The position numbers and the translations under genes were made by a program. The notes below the pieces were generated by a model, which was given only the letters and a program-made list of their open reading frames with translations, searched no databases and had not been told where the DNA came from. A DNA stretch of 64,000 nt from assembly GCA_963978545.1 (NCBI GenBank), contig OZ021733.1, positions 72,571,589 through 72,635,588 on the forward strand, given 5' to 3'. The stretch comes from Linyphia triangularis. Lineage: Eukaryota > Arthropoda > Arachnida > Araneae > Linyphiidae. Of the stretch, positions 50,878 through 61,087 are shown in pieces. Within the stretch, counting starts at the first letter, position 1, and each line of letters starts with the position of its first letter.

Positions 50878-52302
50878 TCATTTAGAATTTACATGCATTC
50901 TCGTCATATCTCTTAAAGTTTCAAAAGATGAACGTGCCAGCGGCTTGGTCATAATGTCTGCAATCTGATGCTGTCCATCAATGTGTTCAATGTTCAGCAC
51001 ATTTTCACGAATCTTCTCACGAATAAAGTGAAACTTGACTTCAATGTGCTTGGATCGCTTGTGGAACTCTGGGTTTTTCGCAAGCTTAATGGCACTGGCA
51101 TTATCCACTAGAAGAGTTGGTGTGTGCTTCAACTGAGTAATCTCTCTCAATAGTCGTTTCAGCCATATGACTTCTTTTGTAGCTTCACTGGCTGCCACAT
51201 ATTCCGCTTCTGTTGTAGATAGCACCACACTTTTCTGTTTCTGGCTACTCCATGTAATAGCTGCACCAGCATATTTACACAAAGTACCAGAACGTGAGCA
51301 TCGAGTCTTCACATCACCAGCATAGTCAGCATCACTGTAGGCTTCAAGTTTTCCTGGACGGTAATCACAGCGATACAACAGTCCCTGAGAAATTGGGTTC
51401 TCCAAATTCTCAGACACAACACTTACAGCGTATGCTCTATCTGGACGCGTTGCTGTGGCAAGGTACATCAGACTGCCCACAGCCTCTCGATAAGGTACTT
51501 TTTCATTTAGTTGTGTATCATTTATCTCAGATTTTTCACTAGGAGTTGCAACCGAATTCACATCAGTCATTCCAAATCTGTCAAGGATTTTCCTCGTATA
51601 ACTACTTTGAGAAACAAAGATTGAACCATCATTCAATTTTTCTATGTGCATACCGAGGAAACAGTCCAATGATCCAACTGTTATCTGGAACTCAGTTTTC
51701 AGCTGTTGAATAAATTCAATAATTTCAATATCATCAGTACCAGCTACTAGTCCGTCATCTACACATATTGCAATAAGAAGCTTCTTACCACTTCTAATTC
51801 TGTAGAACAAGCAAGGATCAGCAGTGCTGCAGGTCATACCTTGATTTTGAATAAAGTCCACAAAACGTTTATTCCAACATCTCGGAGCTTGTTTTAAGCC
51901 ATAAAGACTTCGATCAAGTCTGCAAACCCGCCCTGATCCATCGCTGTAGCCTTCAGGTTGTTTCATGTAAACTTCCTCTTGAAGTTCACCATATAAGAAA
52001 GCAGTTTTAACGTCGAATTGGTGGAGGTGCAGGTTTTCAGATGCTGCAACACTCAAAACAGTCCTGATGGTGTCAAACCTGGCAACAGGACTAAACGTTT
52101 CATCATACTCAATGCCTTGCTTTTGACTATAACCTCTCGCCACAAGTCTGGCTTTGTATCTGTCGACAGTACCATCACCTTTTGTTTTGACTTTTAATAC
52201 CCAACGATTTGATATCAGCTTCTTTCCAGGAGGCAGGTCCACTAGATGCCATACTTTGTTTTCAGCCAAAGATTCCATTTCTTCGTTCATGCGCATTGCC
52301 AA
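50878..52302 (-). CDS. Copia B reverse transcriptase and RNase H
   Basis: 474 codons open. RT: VWHLVDLPPGKKLISNRWVL, RYKARLVARGYSQKQGIEYD, QFDVKTAFLYGELQEEVYMK (catalytic Asp in FDVKTAF), LYGLKQAPRCWN, and ICVDDGLVAG as the YVDD-type catalytic pair. RNase H: AYSDADYAGD, STTEAEYVAASEA, DNASAIKLAKN, RSKHIEVKFHFIREK. This is the C-terminal part of the Copia polyprotein. The apparent start at 52,302 is an artefact of a frameshift; by homology the protein continues from the integrase frame upstream. All catalytic residues are intact. Confidence 0.93.
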   Translation of the reverse strand: MAMRMNEEMESLAENKVWHLVDLPPGKKLISNRWVLKVKTKGDGTVDRYKARLVARGYSQKQGIEYDETFSPVARFDTIRTVLSVAASENLHLHQFDVKTAFLYGELQEEVYMKQPEGYSDGSGRVCRLDRSLYGLKQAPRCWNKRFVDFIQNQGMTCSTADPCLFYRIRSGKKLLIAICVDDGLVAGTDDIEIIEFIQQLKTEFQITVGSLDCFLGMHIEKLNDGSIFVSQSSYTRKILDRFGMTDVNSVATPSEKSEINDTQLNEKVPYREAVGSLMYLATATRPDRAYAVSVVSENLENPISQGLLYRCDYRPGKLEAYSDADYAGDVKTRCSRSGTLCKYAGAAITWSSQKQKSVVLSTTEAEYVAASEATKEVIWLKRLLREITQLKHTPTLLVDNASAIKLAKNPEFHKRSKHIEVKFHFIREKIRENVLNIEHIDGQHQIADIMTKPLARSSFETLRDMTRMHVNSK

Positions 52303-53129
52303 TGTTCTGCATCCTCAGATGCCATAGCCGTAGCATAGGAATCAGGAACACCACATTCAGCTAGAAGAACATAATCTTTCAAATATACTGGCATTTTGAC
52401 CTGACGCTTGGTACTCACTTGCTCGCTGGATTCAGTATCTTCATCTGCATCCTCTGCGTTTTCTAACACATCTTCACTAGAAGTGGAGGTAACATCTGGA
52501 CTACTCTCAACATTTCCTTGTCGAACAGTCAATTGTACTGTTTTCTCCAGTGTTTCTTCCCTCTTGAAGATAACATCTCGACTGAGAATAACTTTATTTT
52601 CATTTGGCAGCCACACACGATAACCATCTCGATCACCACAATAGCCAACACAATATCCTTCGACACTCTTTTTGTCCCATTTCCGTCTTCTTTGCTTAGG
52701 CACATGGATAAAACACTTAGTTCCAAAGATTCGTAAGTGATCAATGTTTACACTGTCTTTGCCAAGCCACAATTCTGAAGGTGCTTTGCCTTCAACTGTT
52801 GTAGGTCCAGTCCTATTCAAAGTGTAAACTACAGTATTAACTGCTTCAGCCCAGAGCTTGATAGGTAACTCCTTGGTATGCAACATGGATCTAGCACTTT
52901 CAACCAAGGTTCGGTTCTCCCTTTCAATTGCGCCGTTTTGCTCGGGGGAGTATGGCATAGTGACCCGAATGTTGATTCCTCTGTCATGCAGAACTTTTTG
53001 AACTCCTGTGTTGTCAAACTTTTTTCCACCATCACTTAAGAACTCTTTAATAGTGATTCCAGATGTTTGTGCTTCATTCAGGAAGATATTTAGACAGTCT
53101 TTGACTTCATCCTTCCTACGAATAAAAAA
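52287..53129 (-). CDS. Copia B integrase C-terminal half
   Basis: In frame with the upstream integrase except for the TGA at 53,130-53,132. VFFIRRKDEVKDCLN, then FLSDGGKKFDN (second catalytic Asp) and MPYSPEQNGAIERENRTLVE (catalytic Glu), then APSELWLGKDSVNIDHLRIF, CVGYCGDRDGYRVWLPNENK, and an acidic Ser-rich linker. The ATG at 52,958 is internal. It ends in a frameshift near 52,300 just where RT starts. Confidence 0.9.
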   Translation of the reverse strand, partial: FFIRRKDEVKDCLNIFLNEAQTSGITIKEFLSDGGKKFDNTGVQKVLHDRGINIRVTMPYSPEQNGAIERENRTLVESARSMLHTKELPIKLWAEAVNTVVYTLNRTGPTTVEGKAPSELWLGKDSVNIDHLRIFGTKCFIHVPKQRRRKWDKKSVEGYCVGYCGDRDGYRVWLPNENKVILSRDVIFKREETLEKTVQLTVRQGNVESSPDVTSTSSEDVLENAEDADEDTESSEQVSTKRQVKMPVYLKDYVLLAECGVPDSYATAMASEDAEHWQCA

Positions 53130-54425
53130 TACTCATCGAAACTTGGAGAAATCATCTTTAAAGCACAGGAAGTACTTAAAACCACCCACTGAAGTTTCTT
53201 GCATGGGTCCACATAAGTCAGCGTGAATTAATGCTCCTGCTTCTGTAGGTCGATTTGGTCTGACTCCAAAACTGGCACGATGCCGTTTCCCAAACATGCA
53301 GCCTGTACACATTTCATTTGTGACATCCACATTTATGCCAAATTTCTTCAAGGTTTTCTGAACATGTCTTTTATTCTGGTAACACAGTCGTTCATGCCAC
53401 AGCTGTGCAGTTTCATCCTTCGTGGCAATATATATTTCAGCTGCTACTTCAGGTAAACACACCCTCAATTGCAAAGCATAAAGGCCTTTTAGAGTTCTTT
53501 TCCCCACAAGGCGGACATCATTGTCCTTGGTGAACATGCACTTCATGTTGTCTGCTTGAAAATTGTAGCCCTTGTCAATAGTTTGGCCAATGGAAAATAA
53601 ATTTCTTCCAACTTCAGGGACATACCAAACATCAGAGAGATGATTCTTTTCCCATTTGCCATTAATTTTCATTTCAATATTAACAACACCCTGCCCATAG
53701 GCTAAAATTGTGCTATTGTTCCCTACCTGAACTTGTTTTGGTGAAGCAAATGACTCGTAGCTTATGAAGTAATTCTTAAATCTTGTCATGTGTGCAGAGG
53801 CCCCAGAATCTGCTAGCCAAACTTCCTCCTCTGAAACGCCTTCCACTGAGCAGATAAAAGCATTTCCTTGTTTTGAATATTTGTTTGTTGAATCTGTGGA
53901 CTTTTCAACCTTTTTGGTGCAGCTTCTAGAAAAATGTCCACTTTGATTGCATTTGAAACACCTTTTATTGTGCTTTCCACCTTTTGGATGACTGGATTTC
54001 GGAGCAATCTTGGCGACAAATGCGGTGCATTCCTTTGGATTTCCAGGAAGTCTCAATTCGATTAATCGTAATCTCTCAGTCAGTTTGTTGACAGTACGAT
54101 CTTCAATGGAAATAGATTCCCATACACTCTTGAATTCAAAATACTCCGGCGGAAGTGTAGACATAATCCTGCTCATAAGCAGCAATTCAGGAAGTTCAGT
54201 TTCTACTAGCCTCTTTAGCTCGTCATTCAGCTCACAAAAGTTTCTTTGCAGCCGTGCAATATGAGTGGCCATATCTTCTGTTGAGATCTTCTCGCTGCTA
54301 AAAAACTTCTCCATCAAGCGATCAACCCGCTGACCCGAACTCTGTTCGTAAATGGATAACAGCTTCTCCCATATTTTATGTGCAGTATCGCAAGTGGACA
54401 TCAGTTCGCAGTTCGAATCGTCCAT
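53130..54425 (-). CDS. Copia B gag, protease and integrase N-terminus
   Basis: 430 codons. Gag: a UBN2/retrotran_gag-type helical domain (CDTAHKIWEKLLSIYEQ, ELNDELKRLVETE, IMSTLPPEYFEF) and CCHC knuckle CFKCNQSGHFSRSC. Protease: VWLADSGASAHM (D-S-G). Pre-integrase: LWHERLCYQNKRHVQK and MCTGCMFGKRH (HHCC zinc site). Integrase: IHADLCGPM (first catalytic Asp) and FKDDFSK. An in-frame TGA at 53,130-53,132 stops it; a CGA-to-TGA change would explain the stop. The true gag start is upstream, at 54,634, in the frame lost at an A9 run. Confidence 0.92.
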
Positions 54426-54634
54426 ACTTCCAACAAGAATAAGCTGGGCCAGAGCGTCTTTTTTTTTAGCGCACTAATCATCTCGGTAGTTGTGTTTTCT
54501 CCCTCTGGCTGCTTCTTTTCGCCATTGGCGATGTCAAGCACATCATGATGCCGCAACAGAAGTTCTACTTGTCGTCTCCATTTCGTCCAATTTCTCAAAC
54601 CCTCCAGTTTCTCTACCTGAGCCTTAAAATCCAT
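54401..54634 (-). CDS. Copia B gag N-terminus (frame-shifted)
   Basis: The ATG at 54,634 begins MDFKAQVEKLEGLRNWTKWR, the LxGxxNWxxW start typical of Copia gag. The frame runs into an A9 run near 54,460 (minus-strand CTAAAAAAAAAGAC) and leaves the correct frame; a single-base change there would connect it to the main gag frame. Confidence 0.85.
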   Translation of the reverse strand: MDFKAQVEKLEGLRNWTKWRRQVELLLRHHDVLDIANGEKKQPEGENTTTEMISALKKKTLWPSLFLLEVWTIRTAN

Positions 54635-54803
54635 TTCTTATTTCCCGTTGATGATAGCAATCACTCAATGCAAATAAAAAAATTCGTTAAACGATTTCGT
54701 AGACTTCAAACCAAAACTGAATCTTCACAATGAACAAAGCCTAATTACACTATAACAGCCGTTAAAGTTTACGCAAAAGTTTCCGTACAGTAAAAAACGT
54801 GAT

Positions 54804-54815
54804 AAGCCCATAACC
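54804..54815 (-). promoter_or_regulatory. Copia-type primer site (half initiator tRNA-Met)
   Basis: Minus strand GGTTATGGGCTT directly after the 5' LTR. GGTTATGGGC complements the anticodon-arm segment of initiator tRNA-Met, as in Drosophila copia, which uses a half-tRNA primer. Confidence 0.7.
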
Positions 54816-55037
54816 TAATATAATTACTGCTATATTTGCAAGATTAAATCGGCTAGAAATATAACTAGTTCATTGAAGGAACGAAAAGAATACTTTAATG
54901 CAGTTAACACATTCACATAACATACGGTAACAAAATGGCAAGAAAAAGAACAGAGAAGAAGTTGTAGTGCTTACAGATTCAAAAGAAACAAAAGATATTA
55001 CAGTTGAAGTTACATGGATATTTTGATATATTCAACA
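54816..55037 (-). repeat. 5' LTR of Copia B
   Basis: 222 bp, identical by eye to 50,612-50,833. Confidence 0.92.
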
Positions 55038-55042
55038 GTTCC

Positions 55043-55340
55043 CATTCCTGAAAAACAGACACATAATCTAAATATCTCCCTGATTAAATTAACTTTGATG
55101 TGGTGGAAATTAGTCCTTTTTTTCGCAAGGGTCCGATTATCCGGAAAATCGGAATTGTCGGTCCAGGGTAATTTTTCCATGTAACAACCATCACTATCAG
55201 TTGACAAAGTGTTGAAGAATTTCATCACTTCTTCTAATGGTGCCTTTTCTACAGGATCTTTAATTCCTAAAATTTCCATACCCCAAAGGTGTTCTATTTT
55301 CGCACTATGTATTAGCATGGTGATATTGAGTGATGAGTTG
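55043..55340 (-). pseudogene. BEL/Pao region before RT
   Basis: Minus frame ending near 55,090 with LWGMEILGIKDPVEKAPLEE, then MKFFN and CYMEKLPWTDN. The LWxxExLGI.DP and LPW blocks belong to BEL/Pao pol just upstream of RT. Downstream pol resumes at 50,611 across the Copia B insertion. Confidence 0.75.
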
Positions 55341-55420
55341 GGTGCATCAAACGCCTACGTGTTTAAAAAAAAGTTGTGGGAATGGTCTCTACCTTTGTTA
55401 TTTTTTGTTTGAAGTGCTAA

Positions 55421-56112
55421 AAAAATATTATACATAAAAGTTTGGAAAAATTGAATAACATCTATGCGGGCTGAAAAAAATGCATCACATGTAAAAAATA
55501 ATTTTAAATGTATATTCTAATGAAATAATGCAATTAGACTGTTTTATGATGTAATAAAAGAGTATAGAATAATATACTACTAGTTTTCTAATTTCAATTT
55601 AGTTCATGTAAGTACACTCATTTAGTAAATTCTTGCCATTTTTGCAGATTTCTCTGTTTTTGTCGATCTTGGAAAGAGTTGTATTTAGAGTGGGATTTTT
55701 TGGAAATTGGGATTTTCAAAATCCACACCATATCTATTTTGTAATTTAAAAGCAGTATCTAGTCTGGGCGCTTATGTCGAAAAAAAAATGGTCCTGTGTG
55801 CCACTTCATGATGCAAACATGTAGGTGGTGTCATTCTCTTCGTATGAATGCGTAGAAAATGAAATCTGATAGTGGGTACTTGGCATCCTGGTACGAGTGG
55901 CGCTACAGTCGAAAATCCAAAATGGCCGCCACCGTACCACCTAACGTGCATTTTTGTCATATAATGGCTTCCCAATTCATTTTATTAACTAGTTGATTAT
56001 TAGAAAACTTGTAGGAAATACAATTTCCTTTCCAATGGTATATAGCACATGCATGTTAGGTTAAATTACAAATTTAAAAATGGCCGCTGCTTCGCTATCT
56101 TATGTACGTTTT
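55421..56112. other. No recognisable gene
   Basis: Two AAATGGCCGC sequences (55,920 and 56,080) within AT-rich DNA; otherwise nothing recognisable. Confidence 0.4.
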
Positions 56113-56114
56113 TC

Positions 56115-56300
56115 AGGTTGGTTGGTTTGTACGCTCAGCGATCTATACTTATGCACAATAACGGCTAATCAGGCCGATAACTGCAGCTGAACTTGGATTC
56201 CAAGCCACAAAGAACATCCATGTCCAACCCGGGATTCGAACCCGGCACCCTTAGCATACGAATCCAGAAAGCTAACTACACAGCTATCAGGTCAGTTAGA
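56115..56300 (-). repeat. tRNA-derived SINE family 1
   Basis: On the plus strand TGGTTGGTTTGTACGCTCAG (tail) through CCGGGATTCGAACCCGGC (B box, minus strand GGTTCGAATCCC) to GCTAACTACACAG (A box). Same family as 25,201-25,383. Confidence 0.8.
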
Positions 56301-56313
56301 AATACAGACTGGG

Positions 56314-58540
56314 ATTTGCACTTGGCAGCTACACATGACTTCGTTAAGTATTGCTATGCCTTTGATCGACTAAACTATGCAAGAATGATTCCACTGTACT
56401 TGATGATGGAAAAACCTAATAAAATGCATACAACTATTTGGCAAGAATTACAGCAAGGAAAGTGGGTTGTTAATGAAACCAAAATACCATTTTGCGCTTT
56501 AGGAGCCAATGGAGCTCTGGAACACCAGAACAGAAGACTTGAAGACCAAGGTGGACTTACAGGCATCACTCTAAACAAGAGTGCTCGGACAAGATTCTTT
56601 CTGCCAGATCCGAGCTCACAAGAATTGCTGCATTAACCAATGCAATGATTGAAAACGCCACCCCCAATGCAAAATGTCATAATGAATATTGTCTATCGGT
56701 TCGCAAGCGTCAGGATTACAACGTGGAAAAGTTTATCGAGGGTTTTAACCAACCTTTTTAAATGCAATACAGAACGTCTTATACATCTGGTGTATAAGCA
56801 AGTTCTTCCCGATGACGTTCAAAAAGACATGTGTACAGTTGCTGATATTGGTGAGAATCTTCTTTCCAAATTCATTGAGGAACGCATTAAAATGATCAAC
56901 CAACCAACAGTACCAACAGAAAAATCAGTACCATCAAAGCCTTCAGTACAGTTTTGGGCACCAATGAAAAAGATGAAACTTATGCCTGCAAATCAGCATT
57001 CCAAAATTTTAAAGTAACATGGAAGGAAAAATTGTTAGAGTTAAAAGATGATTTTTCAATATTTTCTAGACTGATGATTGCAACAAGAAGTAGGGAGATA
57101 TAGATTTGAAAGCAACTTTTTTGTCGTTATGAATTCTCATTATTGCCACCTGCTTTTTTCCCCCTACATGGATGTATGTATTGCTAGTTGGAAAAAAGCA
57201 AGCTTATGGGTATCCTGGAGGAGCTACCTCAAAATCTATACCCTTCATCCAATGAGAAAAGCGAATTCTAACACAATTCTTTTCCAGAAGATGAGATAGC
57301 ACAAACTATTGCAGTAGTTGATGGAATGGCACAGCTGCATTCCATTGATAAACCTATGACTGTTAAGACTTGTGAAGAACTTGCAGATAGATCACTTTGT
57401 CAGACAAAAATCAAAGAACTTTGGTATGTACAAAGATGTTCCCATAATATTTGATACCTACAAACAGAATTCGCTGAAGATATTGACAAGGGTGAAACGT
57501 AAGGGTAAATCGGCCCCTATCCAATACAAAGTGCACAATCAACAAACCTCCTTAAATTAACCATGTAACAGTTACTTTTGCACGAAATGACTAAGGATGA
57601 ACTGACAGAATACCTGGCATCTAAGATTATGGACTATGCAGTCAAGAATAATAAACAATTTGTTTCTGTTGGAGTAATCATGCAAATGCAAGCCATATGG
57701 ACGTATCGTGTCTTGAAATCACGCAGGAGGAAGCAGATACTAAAATAATTTTGCACCATATACATGTTGCTTCCAATGGCATTAGCAAGATTAACAAATA
57801 CTCTGCAGACACCTATGTATTAGTACTTGCACTTCGGAGATATCTTATATGCTTCCAAGAGAATCCAGCATTATAGTGGGTACTAGCAGAAACAAAAAGG
57901 TTAAGTCATCTGCAGTCAATCTAAGCCATGCTATTAGGGCCCAATAAGTCTTCAGCACTACCAGGACTCCACGCCCTTTCTGGTGCTGGTAACACTGAAT
58001 CATTTCCTGTAAAAGGAAAGATTATATAGTGGAATGGTTTTTATGTAGCTAGTGAGGACATTATAGCTGCACAAGGCCTTACGGGTCACTTTGAAACCCT
58101 TTCCACAGAAATGTTACAAATATTAGAGGCATTCGTTTGTCAGTTGTGTATGTACCGCGAACCAAAATGACAGACATTGGGGAGGTAAGATGGTGCCTCT
58201 TCACTAAAAAACAAAAGACTGGGGAACATCTTGCACCAGCAAAGGTATCTCTTTATCCAGGTCTTTTGCGTGCACGCTACCAAGTAATGATTTAGGAACA
58301 AGATACTTGACAGCATCCTGACATACATCAACCTACTGATTTTGGCTGGTCGCTTGTGGATGGGAAATTTGAGCCTTTTACATGTACAGAAAATTGTGCT
58401 CCGCAGGGGCTCTTAGAGTTGACTAAGTGCTCTTGTTGAAGTGTCGGTGTGGCCTTCTCTGCCGATGCAATTTTAACAATCTGCCTTGCACAGAGATGAT
58501 AATGAGGAAGATGAGGATCAAGGTGTTAATTTAACTTAAT
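56314..58540 (+). pseudogene. Second Academ-like element protein, decayed
   Basis: Plus strand, in changing frames: DWDLHLAATHDFVKYCYAFD, RLNYARMIPLYLMM, GALEHQNRRLEDQGGLTGIT (56,314-56,600); MAQLHSIDKPMTVKTCEELA (about 57,320); EEADTKIILHHIHVASNGI (about 57,730); SADTYVLVLALRRYL (about 57,800); LPGLHALSGAGNTESFPVKG (about 57,960); FVCQLCMYREPK, EVRWCLFTKKQKTG (about 58,190); and a Cys-rich end near 58,430-58,500. The EEADT/DT.VL/HA.SG order parallels the nuclease-like half of the 28.7-32.1-kb protein, so this is a different lineage of the same superfamily. Many stops and frameshifts. No TIRs identified. Confidence 0.7.
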
Positions 58541-59300
58541 GATGATGAAAAATCTTAATTTTGTTTACACCATTTGTTATATAGATATAACAAAAACTAT
58601 TACACTGTTTCACTCTTCTGTGACATTCACATTCCAAATGTTAAAAAACTTTGTCATATCAATATTGAGCTGCCGTAGTTTATTATCAATCTGTTGTAGT
58701 TTGGGAATGAAACTCATTTTCTGATTTAAATTTTTGCATCTCTCGTTGGCTTCAAGGCTAGATGTGTACTCTTTGTCGTACTGACTTGGAAGAGCATTGA
58801 TATATAGAAGATATATGATTTTCAAGCAAGCATTGTCTCTTTTAGAAGTTACTTGCTCCATAAAACCGCTCCATCCAGGTAGAGATATGCTAATCGATTT
58901 CCCATAGAGCCATATTGTGTCAGTACTAGGTAGTTTAATGTAGTTTCCAATCAGTCAGAGAGTTTAATGATCCTCAATATCAATATTGCTCAGTCCACAA
59001 ATTTTCTTATTTTGAAAATTTTGGAGTTGAATCATCTGCTTGCTGGAAAAGATAAAAGTTTTTTTTTTCAAGCACTTCACATGCTCTTCAATGGCTCTTA
59101 CTTTTGCTGGAGTTATTGGTATAATTCCTCCCATTGTATGAAACGTATAGAGACCATTAAGAGTAATAACATTGGTATCTGCATTATGAAAGATGCTGAA
59201 ATACATCAGTAGCTGATGAACCATGTTAGGTTGCAGTATTGTTGATGTCCAAGTAGTACAGTCTCATGGTAGCTTGATAAAAAACTAAATGCAGATAACA
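58541..59300 (-). pseudogene. Minus-strand remnant of a related transposon protein
   Basis: Minus-strand pieces: ATLNGL-like VITLNGLYTFHTMGGIIPIT at about 59,130-59,170 and a helical segment at 58,610-58,861. The TLNGxxTFHxMGGI block recalls uncharacterised arthropod transposon proteins that accompany EEADT-type families, but I am not sure of this. Frames are short. Confidence 0.3.
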
Positions 59301-59528
59301 ATTAGTTGCCTTGAACGTTTTATATAAGTATACACCCCTGTGAAATCATATTGAAGCAGAAATTTATGACAAAAATGTGGCTCGTAAACTGACATTTTCA
59401 ATCAAGAATAACTTTATGATGCAGGCACAAATCAGCTAATGTGTTTATGGTGTTATGTTGAAAGATACCTAAGTTTATTGCATGATGTCTATGCTCTATT
59501 TATTTTGACCATTACTTACCACTAAAGC

Positions 59529-60297
59529 TGTGGTGAAATTTTTTGTATTTACGGTTTCTGCGAATAGCAATACCTAATTTGTTATGATATTATTATTCTT
59601 CAACATTGTTTTTTTACTGTTGCATCTCTCCAAATTCTACGTGCTCATCAGAATTTGTAAAAGAGTTGAAACAACATATCACAGACATCAAGCCTATCTC
59701 AACTTCAAGGCATTCAAAACCTCTCATTTTTATTTTAAAAGATTTGCATTGCTGATAAAGGGCTTTCGGTCAAACTGACTCAATATGTGCACCATTTCAA
59801 GCTCCATACAAAATTAAAGACAGAACTGATCATTATTTCATACTTATGATAAACGGGAAAGAAAAGAAAATTTCTATCAATAGACTAAAGCCATTCTTTG
59901 ATGATAATCAAGACAATATTCTGTCTAACTGATCCAACACACTTTTTTCTCCTGCTGTTACTCACAATGAAGAATCAATTCCAAATAATCAAATCCCTAA
60001 TGCACAAACCTTGCCTACGACGTCTTGTGGGCGTACTGTAAAATTTCCTGCCAAATTTCAAGATTTCGTTCAGTGCCTTCACCAGGGGAGGAGTAATGTG
60101 GCAACATCTTTTGTATTTATGGTTTTTGTGAATGGCAACACTTAGTTTGTTATGATATTCTTCTTCAACGTTAAGGTTGTTACTATGGATTTTGTTTAGC
60201 GGTTCTATTTAAACCATGGATTGAAAATTATATAAGACTTTTGTCTTCGATTTTGTTTGTAATTGAATACCACACTGCTAAAGTTCCCTAGTAACCA
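59529..60297 (+). mobile_element. Ty3/Gypsy remnant with LTR pieces
   Basis: A sequence starting TGTGG..AA.AT.TTTTGTATTT occurs at 59,529-59,620 and 60,098-60,297, likely parts of both LTRs. Between them plus-strand fragments show APYKIKDRTDHYFILMINGK, SINRLKPF and CGRTVKFPAKFQDF, the C-terminal end of Ty3 pol. A purine-rich GGGGAGGAG precedes 60,098. Nearly all pol is deleted. Confidence 0.65.
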
Positions 60298-60430
60298 TGT
60301 GACGAAAAGCGATATCGCATAGAGATCACGCGATGTAACGGCGATATCACACAGGGGTCACATAGTCATCCAATGTCCGCTTTAGATGGGTTTTTGCAAC
60401 GTAACTTTGTGATATCGCTTTTCGTCACAT
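60297..60430. repeat. Inverted repeat at the edge of the satellite
   Basis: GTGACGAAAAGCGATATCGC (about 60,300) and its near-perfect inverse GATATCGCTTTTCGTCAC (about 60,411) flank about 95 bp containing GCGATATCAC. Confidence 0.65.
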
Positions 60431-60985
60431 TGTGAAATTGGTGACGAATTTGCGATATCACATTTTGACCTCCATGTGATTTTGGCCACATGTATGTGAT
60501 TTTGGCGACATCTATGTGATTTATGCGATTTTTGCAACGAAAGCCATGTTGCTGCGATATCACTTTGTCATCTTAGTGATTTTTGTGACATCCGTGTGAT
60601 TTATGCGATTTTCGCAACGAAAGCTTTGTCGCTGCGATATCGCTTTGTAATCTGTATGTGATCTTAGTGATTTTGGCCACATCCGTGTGATTTATGCGAT
60701 TTTCGTAACGAAAGCTTTGTCGCTGCGATATCACATTGTGATCTTAGTGATTTTGGCGACATCCGTGTGATTTATGCTATTTTCGCAACGAAAGCTTTGT
60801 CGCTGCGATATCGCTTTGTGATCTGTATGTGATCTTAGTGATTTTGGCGACATCTATGTGATTTATGCGATTTTCGCAACGAAAGCTTTGTCACTGCGAT
60901 ATCGCATTGCGATCAGTATGTGATCTCGGTGACTTTGGCGACACCTATGCGATTTTCGCAACGAAAGCCTTGTTCCTGCTACATG
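60430..60985 (+). repeat. Satellite with alternating 80- and 91-bp spacing
   Basis: Six copies of a unit containing GCAACGAAAGC then TGCGATATC. The motif starts at 60,534, 60,614, 60,705, 60,785, 60,876 and 60,958, so spacing is 80, 91, 80, 91, 82. The longer unit carries an extra GTATGTGATCT-type segment, so the array is a two-subunit (171-bp) higher-order repeat. GATATC recurs once per subunit. Confidence 0.85.
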
Positions 60986-61087
60986 ATTATACAAAAAATT
61001 CACAATTAAAAATTTGTATCAGCTACTTATATCTGCTTCAAGTACCTACTCTCACTATGAAGAGGCTCAGTATCCTTTCTTTGTGTC

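Larger units (their letters stand above)
50612..55037 (-). mobile_element. Young Copia element (Copia B), complete, 4,426 bp
   Basis: Two 222-bp LTRs (50,612-50,833 and 54,816-55,037) that look identical, flanked by the 5-bp duplication GTTCC (50,607-50,611 and 55,038-55,042), lie inside BEL/Pao pol. Minus orientation: LTR, half-tRNA primer site, gag, protease, integrase, RT, RNase H, polypurine tract, LTR. Three lesions split the single Copia frame: an A-run shift near 54,460, a TGA at 53,130-53,132 and a shift near 52,300. Identical LTRs point to very recent insertion. Confidence 0.93.
47110..55420 (-). mobile_element. BEL/Pao retrotransposon, split by two insertions
   Basis: Minus-strand pol fragments in order: pre-RT region (55,043-55,340), RT (50,320-50,611), post-RT (49,685-50,150), RNase H region (49,250-49,680), integrase (48,170-48,960 and 47,380-47,540). 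It is interrupted by a 4.4-kb Copia element (50,612-55,037) and by an LTR-fragment cluster (about 47,543-48,164). Many stops and shifts; no intact frame. Gag and both BEL LTRs were not recognised. Confidence 0.78.

Noticed and set aside
51294..52736. Plus-strand frames opposite Copia B
   Set aside because: Shadows of the RT and integrase frames on the minus strand.
56220..56290. tRNA gene on the minus strand
   Set aside because: Same reasoning: the B-box-like GGTTCGAATCCC belongs to SINE family 1.
60430..60985. CRISPR array
   Set aside because: Repeats are contiguous tandem units of 80/91 bp without unique spacers, in a eukaryotic context; it is a satellite.
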